Assembly: GCF_021295345.1 (NCBI RefSeq)
Contig: NZ_JAIMJB010000004.1
Location: forward strand, 184,567 to 248,566
Origin: Motilimonas eburnea
GTDB lineage: Bacteria; Pseudomonadota; Gammaproteobacteria; Enterobacterales; CBDFNC01
DNA: 64,000 bases
Direction: 5' to 3'
Shown piece by piece: positions 1 through 7,779 of the stretch; the first letter of the stretch is position 1; each line of letters opens with the position of its first letter. The position numbers and the translations under genes were made by a program. The notes under the pieces are model-generated. The model was not told the DNA's origin. It did not search any database and saw nothing but the letters and a program-made list of their open reading frames with translations.

Positions 1-650
1 GGCATCATGACTTACCTCGGCGTGTAGAATAATGCTTGAGGCAATTGCAACGACTTGGTTTAGTCGGCAGATTTAATGATGTCGACCACCGAGGAAGGCC
101 GTAAAGCCGTTGACCCACTAACGGCATTATGACTTACCTTGGCGTTTAGTATAACGGTTAAGGCAAGCGCAACGGCTTGATTTAGTCGTCAGGTTTAGTG
201 GTCAGATTTAATCATGTCGACCACTGACTAAGGCCGTAAAGCCGTTGATCCACTAACGGCATCATGACTTACCTCGGCGTGTAGAATAATGCTTGAGGCA
301 ATTGCAACGACTTGGTTTAGTCGGCAGATTTAATGATGTCGACCACCGAGGAAGGCCGTAAAGCCGTTGACCCACTAACGGCATCATGACTTACCTCGGC
401 GTGTAGATTAATGCTTGAGGCAATTGCAACGACTTGGTTTAGTCGGCAGATTTAATGATGTCGACCACCGAGGAAGGCCGTAAAGCCGTTGACCCACTAA
501 CGGCAATATGACTTACCTCAGCGTGTAGTATAACGCTTGATGAAATCGCAACGACTTGATTTATTTGGCAGATTTTATGATGTTGACCACTGATTAAGGC
601 CGTAAAGCCGTAGATCCGCTAATGGCATTATGACTTAACTTGGCGTTTAA
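1..650. repeat. Tandem array of ~122-bp units (five full copies plus a decayed sixth)
   Basis: Units begin with GGCATCATGACTTACC or close variants at 1, 123, 258, 380, 502 and 624. The spacing is 122 bp except for the second unit (135 bp), which carries a 13-bp internal duplication around 190-220. Units 1, 3 and 4 are nearly identical; 2, 5 and 6 are diverged. Each unit junction can fold: CCGAGGAAG (89-97 in the first) pairs with CTTACCTTGG/CTTACCTCGG of the next unit (133-142), enclosing a hairpin GCCGTT-8 nt-AACGGC (106-111/120-125). The array may continue left of the window. No long ORF spans it and I recognise no family. Confidence 0.9.
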
Positions 651-661
651 CGGATGTGACA

Positions 662-695
662 GTCGCAACGACTTGATTTTATAAGTCGTTGCGAC
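662..695. repeat. Perfect 13-bp inverted repeat closing the tandem array
   Basis: GTCGCAACGACTT (662-674) is followed by an 8-nt loop and its exact reverse complement AAGTCGTTGCGAC (683-695). The left arm is the conserved GCAACGACTT part of the repeat unit; the right arm is not present in the other units. It lies about 40-75 bp upstream of the next gene and could be a hairpin in its leader or a terminator-like end of the array, but no U-tract follows. Confidence 0.7.
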
Positions 696-771
696 GATAG
701 TATGGCAATCACTAACCAGCGTGAGTTAACCGATGCAGTCCAATCAACCGACCTCTTACATTAGCAAAGGC

Positions 772-1182
772 ATGACGACAACCAAAGGTATGGCCACAGC
801 CTTAGCTCTTATTGCCTTGTCTAGTTTGATACCGAGCCAAGCCAACCCCGTTGGCTCTAATCCAATTATTGATTGTCAATTCACTCGCTCTAGTGACCAA
901 TACGGAATAAACCAAGAAGCATTAGACCTTAAATTTGAAATCGACCCACAAGGCCCCGCTGGCTTTTTAATTGAGAGCTCAGGTGCCATTAAGGAGGTCA
1001 AACTTATCTACAAAGGCAATGGCGCAGTCTTTATTGATGAAAGCAGCACGGGCGAAGTGTTTGTTACCTCAATCGATCGCCATTTAAATGCAGTGCACTC
1101 CAGCCACCGAGTCAGCCTGCAAGGTTCACTGTTTGCGAAACAATACTACGGGCGTTGCAGCAGTAATAAACCTTGGTCTTAA
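772..1182 (+). CDS. Small secreted protein, unknown function
   Basis: Not recognised. Starting at the ATG at 772 gives 136 residues with a convincing signal peptide: Lys near the N terminus, a hydrophobic stretch ATALALIALSSLIPS and a likely cleavage after SQA (about residue 24). The mature part has only two cysteines, one near its start (DCQF) and one near its end (GRCSS), so a single disulfide is plausible. An upstream in-frame ATG at 733 would add 13 residues in front of the signal peptide and has no better ribosome site, so 772 is preferred. It sits between the tandem array and the integron-type cassette and has no co-directional partner. Confidence 0.6.
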   Translation: MTTTKGMATALALIALSSLIPSQANPVGSNPIIDCQFTRSSDQYGINQEALDLKFEIDPQGPAGFLIESSGAIKEVKLIYKGNGAVFIDESSTGEVFVTSIDRHLNAVHSSHRVSLQGSLFAKQYYGRCSSNKPWS

Positions 1183-1252
1183 CTTAACAGCTCACTTACG
1201 CACCTTGTGTTCCAGCTAAAGACTGGAGCTTGGCCGCGGCAAGGTGAAAGGA

Positions 1253-1353
1253 GCATAAAACGCCCTATTAAGGCTGATAATGTTTGGCTAAAATGTGTAG
1301 CAAAGCGAAACCGAGCCAAACATTAGCAGTCCCGCTGGAACAGTTTGTTATAC
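1253..1353 (-). repeat. attC-like integron recombination site
   Basis: Read on the minus strand, the site opens with GTATAACAAACTG (R'' core type, 1353 downwards) and closes with CCTTAATAGGGCGTTTTATG. In between, arms of 16 bp (1274-1289 and 1314-1329, 15 of 16 paired, centred on TGTTTGGCT/AGCCAAACA) flank a 24-nt spacer. That is the folded layout of attC sites of Vibrio/Shewanella-type integrons. The right core is slightly off consensus (GTTTTAT instead of GTTRRRY). The TAA stop of the phosphatase gene overlaps the R'' core, as is usual for cassettes. No integrase gene or second attC was seen. Confidence 0.75.
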
Positions 1354-1905
1354 CTTTCTGCTCTTCCAATTTCGTTTTTCTACTTGTCTAACATTTTCAA
1401 CTCTCTTTAATTCTTCAAGATATATGATTAAGTCAAGTAGCTCTTCATCTCGTTGATCTCCCACAAACTCACAAACTCTAACTAAATTACCATAGTTTCT
1501 AATGAGCTTCTTAGGAGTATCATCTACCATGATCATCGATTCTAAGGAATATCCTTTTTTCTTTACCTTTTTAAGGTCTTTTACATAAAACCAATCATAG
1601 ATTTCCGGATCAAATTTTCTTACACAACGTTCTCTTGACCAAACAAATTCTAAGTCATGATCCTCACCAAAAATCTGGTTAACGATCTTCGCAGCATATA
1701 GTTCATTAGATGAAGTCCAAACAGCAACTAAAAATTCATCAAGACAGTACTCCAAAAACTCTTTTAAGTATGGCCTCTTATATACGAAATATTGTCCTGC
1801 TATAAAACTATGCCCCATATTCAGCTTATTTTCAGTAGCGTAGATTAACGTTTCGTCTAGATCTAATATTAGTAATTTCTGCTTCATGCTCGACAAAGGT
1901 ATAAC
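1258..1905 (-). mobile_element. Single integron gene cassette (integrase-less)
   Basis: The minus-strand unit starts at a GTTATAC core (1905-1899), 11 nt upstream of the phosphatase start codon, carries one gene, and ends in the attC-like site at 1353-1253. Both ends therefore look like G^TT crossover points, giving a cassette of roughly 650 bp. The gene is visibly richer in A+T than its neighbours, fitting a transferred cassette. There is no attI or intI in the window, so this is a lone cassette, inserted either at a secondary site or left from a decayed array. The boundaries are inferred from the core motifs. Confidence 0.65.
1348..1887 (-). CDS. FCP1/NIF-type HAD-superfamily phosphatase (cassette gene)
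   Basis: The 179-residue protein has the HAD phosphatase signature DLDET (residues 9-13, nucleophile D9 and acid D11), motif II WTSS (57-60), a Lys-rich segment around 104-111 and the acidic motif VDDTP (121-125). This order is typical of the NLI-interacting-factor / FCP1 family, so Mg-dependent phosphomonoesterase activity is expected; the substrate is unknown and a protein or small molecule are both possible. The ATG at 1887 is chosen because the DLDET motif then lies at the usual distance from the N terminus; the longer frame to 1929 would cross the cassette boundary at 1905. Codon and base use are AT-rich compared with flanking genes. There is no signal peptide, so it is cytoplasmic. Confidence 0.8.
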   Translation of the reverse strand: MKQKLLILDLDETLIYATENKLNMGHSFIAGQYFVYKRPYLKEFLEYCLDEFLVAVWTSSNELYAAKIVNQIFGEDHDLEFVWSRERCVRKFDPEIYDWFYVKDLKKVKKKGYSLESMIMVDDTPKKLIRNYGNLVRVCEFVGDQRDEELLDLIIYLEELKRVENVRQVEKRNWKSRKV

Positions 1906-2016
1906 AGCTCTTTTAACCAACAAACTCAATCAAACTCTGCTGACCATCCAACATGGCTCAAGGATATTCGTTCCATAGTAGGTCAGTTTAGAGACCCTAG
2001 TTCACGCAGCATTTAC

Positions 2017-2376
2017 TTAAACCTCACCGAATGTTGCATGGGGGCAGGCACTCGCGAGCCTTCCTTTAACAGCGTTGACTAAGTGAATAGGCACATAAAA
2101 GTCCACAGCGCCATTGGAGCTATTAAAGAGTGATAAACGCGTACCGTTCATCAGATCCGTTGAAAGCTGTACGCGAACGATAGACGAGGCTTTTATCACC
2201 TTCCCTCGCGCTCTAAACAAGCGCTCGATAAAAAACTGGCGAATGGTTATTTCGTCCCCCTCTATCTCGATAACGGCATCAAGACTTGAGCATCTTTGTT
2301 CGAAAAGCCCATTCAACAAAGGAAAAACAAAGGCGACACACAAGACAAACACGATAATAAAAACAATAATATTCAT
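2017..2376 (-). CDS. Small single-pass membrane protein, unknown function
   Basis: Not recognised. The ATG start at 2376 gives 119 residues: an N-terminal hydrophobic segment (MNIIVFIIVFVLCVAFVFPL, about 1-20) then a soluble part with beta-rich composition (VIEIEGDEITIRQFF, then a VRVQLS/RLSLF stretch) that resembles small PH-like membrane-anchored proteins, but that is only an impression. A TTG codon at 2397 would extend it by seven residues. The overlapping plus-strand frame 2114-2497 lacks any coherent protein feature and is regarded as a shadow. Confidence 0.5.
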   Translation of the reverse strand: MNIIVFIIVFVLCVAFVFPLLNGLFEQRCSSLDAVIEIEGDEITIRQFFIERLFRARGKVIKASSIVRVQLSTDLMNGTRLSLFNSSNGAVDFYVPIHLVNAVKGRLASACPHATFGEV

Positions 2377-2658
2377 AACCTTAACACCAAAAATCAACCC
2401 TGTCAGCCGTGGCTTGAATTATAAAGGCCTATGGCAGCGGCCAGTAACTTGCTTGCACTTATACACAACACAGGGGGCTGTCATTGACTTCACTTAGCCG
2501 TGGGTTGCCATGGCACAACTAAACACTGCTACCTACACCTTGTTAATTCGGTGAGATGAAGAGCGAAAACACGAACAGCAACAAAAAATAACAAATACAT
2601 CATCGACAGCCAAGTGTCCTCAGTGAATAATAGCGGTTTTGCTCAACATGGACTCTTT

Positions 2659-3066
2659 ATGAAATTACTTACCTTGATGATGGCCACGTTTGTATTCTTA
2701 AGTGGCTGTCGTGTCGCCGATGAGGTCGGTACAGCGGCTAAAAATACCAGCACAGAACGCGTATGGGTGTTTGCCCAATTTAATGTTCCCGAAGAAAACG
2801 ATGGTTTAGAAAGCTATTACTACTATGGTAATGTCGCGAAACCCTTATTTGACGCCATCAGTGATAATCAAATTGAAGATGGCTTTATCATTTTAAAAAA
2901 AGTGCGTTATTGGGGTGATGATGATCGGGTGCATGAATATCAAGATAGCCAAGACAGTGGTGATTTGGTTTTTCGTATTGCCGATATTCGACGCATTAAA
3001 CAAATCAAGCAAGATCCCCTACTCGATCCCGCCAATAAACAAGAAGTGATTGAGTTTCAGCAATAA
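2659..3066 (+). CDS. Putative lipoprotein, unknown function
   Basis: From the ATG at 2659 the product is 135 residues with a lipoprotein signal peptide: MKLLTLMMATFVFLSGC, lipobox LSGC with Cys at residue 17. The following residues are V and A rather than Asp, so outer-membrane sorting would be expected. A GTG at 2614 opens the frame earlier but would put 15 residues in front of the lipoprotein signal. The mature part is acidic, with a Tyr-rich patch (ESYYYYGNV) and a C-terminal basic/acidic region; no family is recognised. It is likely a lineage-specific Shewanella-type hypothetical. Confidence 0.65.
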   Translation: MKLLTLMMATFVFLSGCRVADEVGTAAKNTSTERVWVFAQFNVPEENDGLESYYYYGNVAKPLFDAISDNQIEDGFIILKKVRYWGDDDRVHEYQDSQDSGDLVFRIADIRRIKQIKQDPLLDPANKQEVIEFQQ

Positions 3067-3087
3067 ACATACTGAAATACCTTACTT

Positions 3088-3357
3088 TTATTGCAGTAAG
3101 CCATTGCGAACTAGGCCGCGACGTACGTTGCGGCAAAGTTTAATAAAACGCTCAAGATCGGCGAAATTGGGCTTTTGCCCCTGCGCCATGCTTATCCTCC
3201 AACTGATGATTTCCATTTCCACCAAGTCTAATAACTTCTTGGTGCAAACCTCACAATGATCACTGCATATACTCGACTCGGGCGCTTGAAACGGAAACTC
3301 GGCTTCGACCTTTGCCATCATGGTTAGCATCACTTGTTCACAACTGGGTTTAGTCAT
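3088..3357 (-). CDS. Small cytoplasmic protein with CxxC motif, unknown function
   Basis: The 89-residue product is soluble and helical in composition, with C31, C35 and a CEVC pair (residues 35-38) suggestive of metal binding or a redox site, and a basic C terminus (CRNVRRGLVRNG). It lies just downstream of tyrS in the same direction, separated by the tyrS terminator. No family is recognised with confidence. The plus-strand frame at 3050-3259 is a shadow. Confidence 0.55.
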   Translation of the reverse strand: MTKPSCEQVMLTMMAKVEAEFPFQAPESSICSDHCEVCTKKLLDLVEMEIISWRISMAQGQKPNFADLERFIKLCRNVRRGLVRNGLLQ

Positions 3358-3374
3358 CTTCTATCGCGCAAACG

Positions 3375-3401
3375 AAAAAGGGAAGCAGCGCTTCCCTTTT
3401 T
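3375..3401 (-). terminator. Rho-independent terminator of tyrS
   Basis: GGGAAGC (3380-3386), loop AGC, GCTTCCC (3390-3396), with five A on the left and five T on the right, so it can work in both directions; the tyrS transcript (minus) reaches it 23 bp after its stop codon. Confidence 0.85.
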
Positions 3402-3423
3402 GTTATGTCACTCTATCCAGGGC

Positions 3424-4704
3424 TTATTGCCAAACATATAGATTAAATAGCTTTTTACCGCGCTTGATCAGGGTAAATTTACCGTACAGGGCATCGGCCT
3501 TATTAATAACCGCTTCGGTCTCAGCGACTTTTTCACCATTAACCGCTACCGCGCCGTTACCGATAAACTCACGCGCCATCTTGTTTGATTTGGCTAACTC
3601 AGAAGCCGTTAGCAGTTCAACTAAACTTTTCTCATCGCCTTCCACTTGGGTGCTTGGCAAACCATCTAGGGCTAGTTGCGCTAAATCCGATTCGCTTAGG
3701 GAAGTTAAATCGCCTGAGAACAAGGCATTAGTAATGCGCTCAGCCGACGCTAGGCCTTCTTCGCCGCGTACTAAACGTGTTACTTCACGGGCTAACACTT
3801 GCTGACCTTCAGGACGGCCTTGAATGGTTTTGTCTTTTTCTTCAATCGCGGCGATTTCTTCTACCGATAAGAAGGTGAAGTAACGAAGGAACTTGTACAC
3901 GTCGGCATCGGCTGTGCCTAGCCAGAACTGGTAGAAGGCGTAAGATGAGGTTTTGTTTTCATCTAACCAAATGGTGCCCGACTCGGTTTTACCAAACTTG
4001 GTGCCGTCTGCTTTCGTCACTAATGGCAGTGTTAAACCAAACACTTGGTTTTTGTTCATGCGACGAGTTAGCTCGGTACCGCCTGTGATGTTACCCCATT
4101 GGTCAGAGCCACCAATTTGTAGGGTACAGTTTTTGTCACGGTTTAGCGCCGCAAAGTCGTACGACTGTAACAGCATGTAACTAAATTCGGTGTAAGAAAT
4201 ACCAGAGCCTTCACGCTCGATACGTTGTTTCACCGATTCTTTTTGGATCATGGCGTTAACGCTGAAGTATTTACCCACATCACGTAAGAATGAAATCGCG
4301 TCAATTTGGCCAATCCAATCTAAGTTATTAACCACTTCGGCGCCGTTTTCTGCGTCGTTGAAATCAACAAAAGCACTCACTTGCGCCTTGATTTTTTCTA
4401 CCCAGCCTTCAACCACATCTGTGGTGTTTAGCTGGCGTTCAGCCGCTTTAAAGCTAGGGTCGCCAATTAAGCCGGTCGCTCCGCCCACCAGCGCAAGGGG
4501 CTTATGGCCATATTGTTGAAAGCGCTTTAAAACCAAAAGTGGCACTAGGCTACCAATGTGCAGGCTGTCGGCAGTGGGATCGAAGCCACAATACAGGGTG
4601 CGACAACCTGTTGAAAGGTGCTCTGCTAATTCTTCATCAGCGGTACACTGTGCAATCAGCCCGCGGGCTTGTAAGTCTTTCAATAGTTCATTTGTTGCTG
4701 TCAT
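3424..4704 (-). CDS. tyrS: Tyrosine--tRNA ligase
   Basis: Class I aminoacyl-tRNA synthetase that charges tRNA-Tyr in the cytoplasm. The 426-residue length is normal for bacterial TyrS. The HIGH-type motif is HIGS (residues 49-52) within the Rossmann catalytic domain, the Tyr/ATP pocket segment [14 protein letters not shown] and [11 protein letters not shown] are intact, and the KMSKS-type loop is KFGKT (about 235). A C-terminal S4 RNA-binding domain (residues ~355-420, [14 protein letters not shown]) completes it. It is transcribed away from mtnN and followed by a clear terminator. Confidence 0.97.
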   Translation of the reverse strand: MTATNELLKDLQARGLIAQCTADEELAEHLSTGCRTLYCGFDPTADSLHIGSLVPLLVLKRFQQYGHKPLALVGGATGLIGDPSFKAAERQLNTTDVVEGWVEKIKAQVSAFVDFNDAENGAEVVNNLDWIGQIDAISFLRDVGKYFSVNAMIQKESVKQRIEREGSGISYTEFSYMLLQSYDFAALNRDKNCTLQIGGSDQWGNITGGTELTRRMNKNQVFGLTLPLVTKADGTKFGKTESGTIWLDENKTSSYAFYQFWLGTADADVYKFLRYFTFLSVEEIAAIEEKDKTIQGRPEGQQVLAREVTRLVRGEEGLASAERITNALFSGDLTSLSESDLAQLALDGLPSTQVEGDEKSLVELLTASELAKSNKMAREFIGNGAVAVNGEKVAETEAVINKADALYGKFTLIKRGKKLFNLYVWQ

Positions 4705-4940
4705 CGCGAAACCTGTTTCGTTATTAATATAAATCTAAAATGGGGCTCGATTTTACACACTTGCCATGGCAAAAAACAGGCTCAACCTAGTTTGTTTGTG
4801 GATTTTGACCGCTTTTTTCAAGCTTAGTTGACGTTAAAGGCTGTCAATCCGAGTCGATTTAGCCCAGCTTCCAATATGGCTATCAAATTCGATTGTGCTA
4901 ATATCCCATTAATTCTTTTTTACATAGTGAAATCATTAAC

Positions 4941-5639
4941 ATGAAAATTGGCATTATCGGTGCAATGGAGCAAGAAGTTGAGCTACTTCGCGCGCAATTA
5001 GAGCAAGCTGAAACCAAGGTTATTGCAGGTTGTGAGTTTTACCACGGTCAATTAAATGGCGTTGAAGTCATCTTAACTAAATCCGGTATAGGTAAAGTAG
5101 CTGCGGGCGTTGCTACAACCTTACTACTTGAGTTATATCAACCTGATGCTGTGATCAACACAGGCTCAGCCGGTGGTTACGATCTAAGCTTAAAAGTCGG
5201 TGACGTGGTGATTTCTTCAGAAGTGCGTTATCACGACGTGGATGTGACTGCGTTTGGTTATGAAATGGGCCAAGTGCCACAACTGCCTGCGGCCTTTTTG
5301 CCCGATGCTAACCTAGTGCAAGTAGCGAAAGGTTCGGTTGCCGCCGTTGATCAAACGGTGAAAGTGATCGAAGGCCTGATTTGTACCGGCGATACTTTTA
5401 TGGCCGATCCCGCTAAAGTGGAATACGCGCGCAATAACTTCCCGACCATGGCAGCGGTTGAGATGGAAGCAGCCGCCATTGCACAAGTGTGTCATCAATT
5501 TAAGGTGCCCTTTGTGATTATTCGTTCTCTTTCGGATATTGCCGGCAAGGAGTCGAGCCAGTCTTTTGACGAATACCTCGTCGTGGCGGCGAAACATTCA
5601 AGCCTGATGATAGCCGAGATGGTTAAACGCCTTGGCTGA
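4941..5639 (+). CDS. mtnN: 5'-methylthioadenosine/S-adenosylhomocysteine nucleosidase
   Basis: Hydrolyses MTA and SAH to adenine plus the thioribose/ribosyl-homocysteine, in methionine salvage and AI-2 precursor formation. The 232-residue protein has the full MTAN layout: N-terminal [13 protein letters not shown] with catalytic Glu12, the phosphorylase-type TGSAGGYD segment (~75-82), [12 protein letters not shown] with the ribose-binding Glu, and RSLSDIAG with catalytic Asp (~197). It is divergent from tyrS across a 236-bp gap in which I see no clear regulatory motif, and is followed 47 bp later by the CbiB-like gene, likely as one operon. Confidence 0.96.
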   Translation: MKIGIIGAMEQEVELLRAQLEQAETKVIAGCEFYHGQLNGVEVILTKSGIGKVAAGVATTLLLELYQPDAVINTGSAGGYDLSLKVGDVVISSEVRYHDVDVTAFGYEMGQVPQLPAAFLPDANLVQVAKGSVAAVDQTVKVIEGLICTGDTFMADPAKVEYARNNFPTMAAVEMEAAAIAQVCHQFKVPFVIIRSLSDIAGKESSQSFDEYLVVAAKHSSLMIAEMVKRLG

Positions 5640-5686
5640 TCCCATCATCAAGGCTCAAGCCCATACTCCCGGCGATGTGAGCGTCG

Positions 5687-6667
5687 ATGCCTAGTTTGCT
5701 CGAGCTTTATCAAATGATGCCAAACCAACTAATGTTAGTGTTAGCGGCTTTGGTATCATTTTATTTCCCCCTACCACTGCAATATCATCCCTCTACGACC
5801 TTTGGCTTGTTATTGCAATTAATCGGCAATCGGGTCGCCAATCCACAAAATAGTATTTCTCAGCAGCAACTTGCCGGGGTTCTAGGGTTAGTTGTGGTGC
5901 TGGTGCCCAGCCTTGCTTTAGTGATCGCCCTTAAACAAGTGCTGTTTTTTGAAGATGCGTTTGATTTTCTGTTACTGCTGTTTTTATTTGAATGGCGTGC
6001 TTACAGCAGTACTTATCAAGCGTGTCGCCAAGCGCTGCTGGTTACCGATAAGCCAAGTGCCCGCGATGGCTTAAGCCAGATAACCCTGCGTGATGTCGAT
6101 AGTTTATCCTTACTTGGATTACAAAAAGCCGCAGCAGAATGCTTAACCCTGCAAATAACTCATCGCTGGTTTGTGGTGTTTTTCTGGTTTGCTATTGGCG
6201 GTATTTACGGTGCCCTACTTTGCCGTTTGCTCCAGCTTTGTAGTTTTTACTGGAATAGAAAGAAAGCACGTTATCGTCACTTTGGCATCGCCGCTCAGCA
6301 AACGTATCAATTGATCGCGTTTGTGCCCTGTTTATTATTGGCGGCGACCTTAAGCTGCTATGGCAATACCCTTTACGCCCTTAAAAACTGTTTACGCCAA
6401 GGCGCGAGTTGGCCAGCCTTGAGCTCTGGAATGGTATTAAGTGCACTGGCAAGCAGTTTAAAAGTGCAACTGGGCGGACCGAGAATTTATGACACCATCA
6501 AGATGCGTTTTGCCCTGTTAGGCACGGGCGATAACATTAACCAAGGCCATTTGAAGCCGGTTTATTCACGCTTACATCAAGCGGCTTGGTTGTGGTTAGT
6601 CGTTTACATATTAATCAACTTAGTACTGTGGCTAATGCAGCAGCCTAACATGCAGTATGGGAGCTAA
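5687..6667 (+). CDS. CbiB/CobD-related integral membrane protein, probably not a functional cobinamide synthase
   Basis: The 326-residue protein has about five hydrophobic segments and the general plan of adenosylcobinamide-phosphate synthase (CbiB/CobD): SARDG (like the family's GRD), NRKKARYRHFGIAA (like RNERYRYFG) and a C-terminal LKVQLGGPRIYD matching the family's GVQLGG. The family's conserved E(N)-x-x-DG-x-x-AP segment in the middle is replaced by a hydrophobic AAECLTLQITHRWFVVFF. No other cobalamin gene is nearby. It sits between mtnN and a rhodanese gene, which in Shewanella genomes I remember as its usual place. Function is uncertain: a CbiB paralogue retained for something else fits best. 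Confidence 0.65.
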   Translation: MPSLLELYQMMPNQLMLVLAALVSFYFPLPLQYHPSTTFGLLLQLIGNRVANPQNSISQQQLAGVLGLVVVLVPSLALVIALKQVLFFEDAFDFLLLLFLFEWRAYSSTYQACRQALLVTDKPSARDGLSQITLRDVDSLSLLGLQKAAAECLTLQITHRWFVVFFWFAIGGIYGALLCRLLQLCSFYWNRKKARYRHFGIAAQQTYQLIAFVPCLLLAATLSCYGNTLYALKNCLRQGASWPALSSGMVLSALASSLKVQLGGPRIYDTIKMRFALLGTGDNINQGHLKPVYSRLHQAAWLWLVVYILINLVLWLMQQPNMQYGS

Positions 6668-6668
6668 C

Positions 6669-7055
6669 ATGGATCGCATTAAACTTGTTCTAACCTTAAT
6701 TTTGACCCTATTTTCAGCCCTTGTTTTCGCAAATAACCCGGTGCCCTTGGTGAGCCAACAAGACTTTCTCAGTTGGCAGCAAACCGGCAAGGCAATGCAA
6801 ATTGTTGACGTACGCAGCCCAAGTGAATTCGCCCAAGGCCATATTCAAGGCGCCATTAATATCCCGTATGACATGATAGAGCAGCAACTGGCTCAACTCG
6901 ATAAATCAACCGACATCGTAGTTTATTGCCGCTCAGGACGCCGTGCCGCCATTGCCGAGCAAACGTTATTAGATCAGGGGGTTAAACAAGTGTTTCACTT
7001 AGAGGGGGATATACTGGGTTGGCAAGCTAACAAGCTACCTTTGGCAAAGCCCTAG
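6669..7055 (+). CDS. Periplasmic rhodanese-like protein
   Basis: A single rhodanese domain with the active-site loop CRSGRR (Cys about residue 88) after VDVRSPSEFAQGHIQGAINIP, as in GlpE/PspE-type thiosulfate sulfurtransferases. The first ~21 residues (MDRIKLVLTLILTLFSALVFA) form a signal peptide cleaved at VFA-NN, so the mature 107-residue protein is periplasmic like PspE. The start at 6669 is preferred over 6657 because GGGAG lies 6 bp upstream. The start codon almost touches the stop of the CbiB-like gene, suggesting translational coupling. Confidence 0.85.
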   Translation: MDRIKLVLTLILTLFSALVFANNPVPLVSQQDFLSWQQTGKAMQIVDVRSPSEFAQGHIQGAINIPYDMIEQQLAQLDKSTDIVVYCRSGRRAAIAEQTLLDQGVKQVFHLEGDILGWQANKLPLAKP

Positions 7056-7130
7056 CGCCAACATGAATATCAGGATCACTACAGCCCTAACATTAATATA
7101 CCCAATCAACTTGAAGATGCATGTTTCAGA

Positions 7131-7220
7131 GCGCCACCGTATTTTCAATACTAGGCACACTAATGCAAATGTAGGCGCCTTCTAAATTAGCGTAACAACG
7201 TAGTGGAAGCAGGGTGGCGC
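7131..7220. repeat. Inverted-repeat-bounded intergenic segment, possible small MITE remnant
   Basis: GCGCCACC (7131-7138) is repeated in inverted orientation as GGTGGCGC (7213-7220) within the 188-bp gap between the rhodanese gene and ridA. The preceding sequence ATACCCAATCAACTTGAAGATG looks like a dispersed element end, but I cannot verify that it is repeated elsewhere. It could equally contain terminators for the two converging genes. Confidence 0.3.
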
Positions 7221-7243
7221 ACCCATGGCGCGCCCTTTCTTGA

Positions 7244-7597
7244 TTATTGTCCTGCCGCGGCCACAAAAGCCATTTCAACCAAATAATCCGGGTCGGCTAA
7301 TTCAACCTTAACGCAGGCGCGTGCGGGTGCCGTGCCCTCATCAAACCACGCATCCCATACCTCGTTGAGCTCAGCTAGGTTAGCAAAGTCCGTGATGTAG
7401 ATGGTCACCGATAAGATGCGCGTTTTATCACTGCCCACACTGGCTAGCATGGATTCCGCTTGACTAAATACCTGTTTAACTTGATCTGCGATCCCGTTTG
7501 ATAAATCACCTTCTGGCACCTCAACAAAATGTGCAATACCGTTAAAAACAGTCACATCAGACCAGCGTGTAGTTGGGTTAATACGTTGAATATCCAT
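7244..7597 (-). CDS. RidA family enamine/imine deaminase
   Basis: A 117-residue YjgF/YER057c/UK114-type protein. RidA proteins hydrolyse reactive 2-aminoacrylate and related imines in the cytoplasm and form trimers. The substrate-carboxylate Arg is in ARACVKVELAD (about residues 93-103) and VEMAFVAA closes the domain; the family's central KTRILSVTIYITD strand/helix is intact. The N-terminal part is more diverged than canonical RidA (VTVFNGIAHFVEVPEGD), as in the RutC-like/Rid5-7 groups, so I give no symbol. It converges with the rhodanese gene. Confidence 0.88.
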   Translation of the reverse strand: MDIQRINPTTRWSDVTVFNGIAHFVEVPEGDLSNGIADQVKQVFSQAESMLASVGSDKTRILSVTIYITDFANLAELNEVWDAWFDEGTAPARACVKVELADPDYLVEMAFVAAAGQ

Positions 7598-7779
7598 AAA
7601 TTTCCTAGCTAAATAATCATCAAAGCCGATTCACTTTCACAGATGATGAGATTCAATATGAAAGCGAAAAGGCGAGTTTAACATGTTTTTTGCTTTACTC
7701 GCCCTCTGTTACGGATGATGGCTAGGTCCCTGATGATATAACCTTTAGTCTCTCACCTTAAAGCGCAGAGTCACTCTCG

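Noticed and set aside
1-650. The ~122-bp repeats as an integron attC (VCR-type) array
   Set aside because: The period is similar to Vibrio VCRs and GTATAAC-like strings occur in two units, but paired GTTRRRY/RYYYAAC cores bounding each unit are missing and no cassette genes lie between units.
1-650. CRISPR array
   Set aside because: The repeated part covers the whole unit and there are no unique spacers of constant length.
2114-2497. Plus-strand 127-residue ORF
   Set aside because: It overlaps the minus-strand membrane protein gene, shows no domain or SD, and has low-complexity basic composition.
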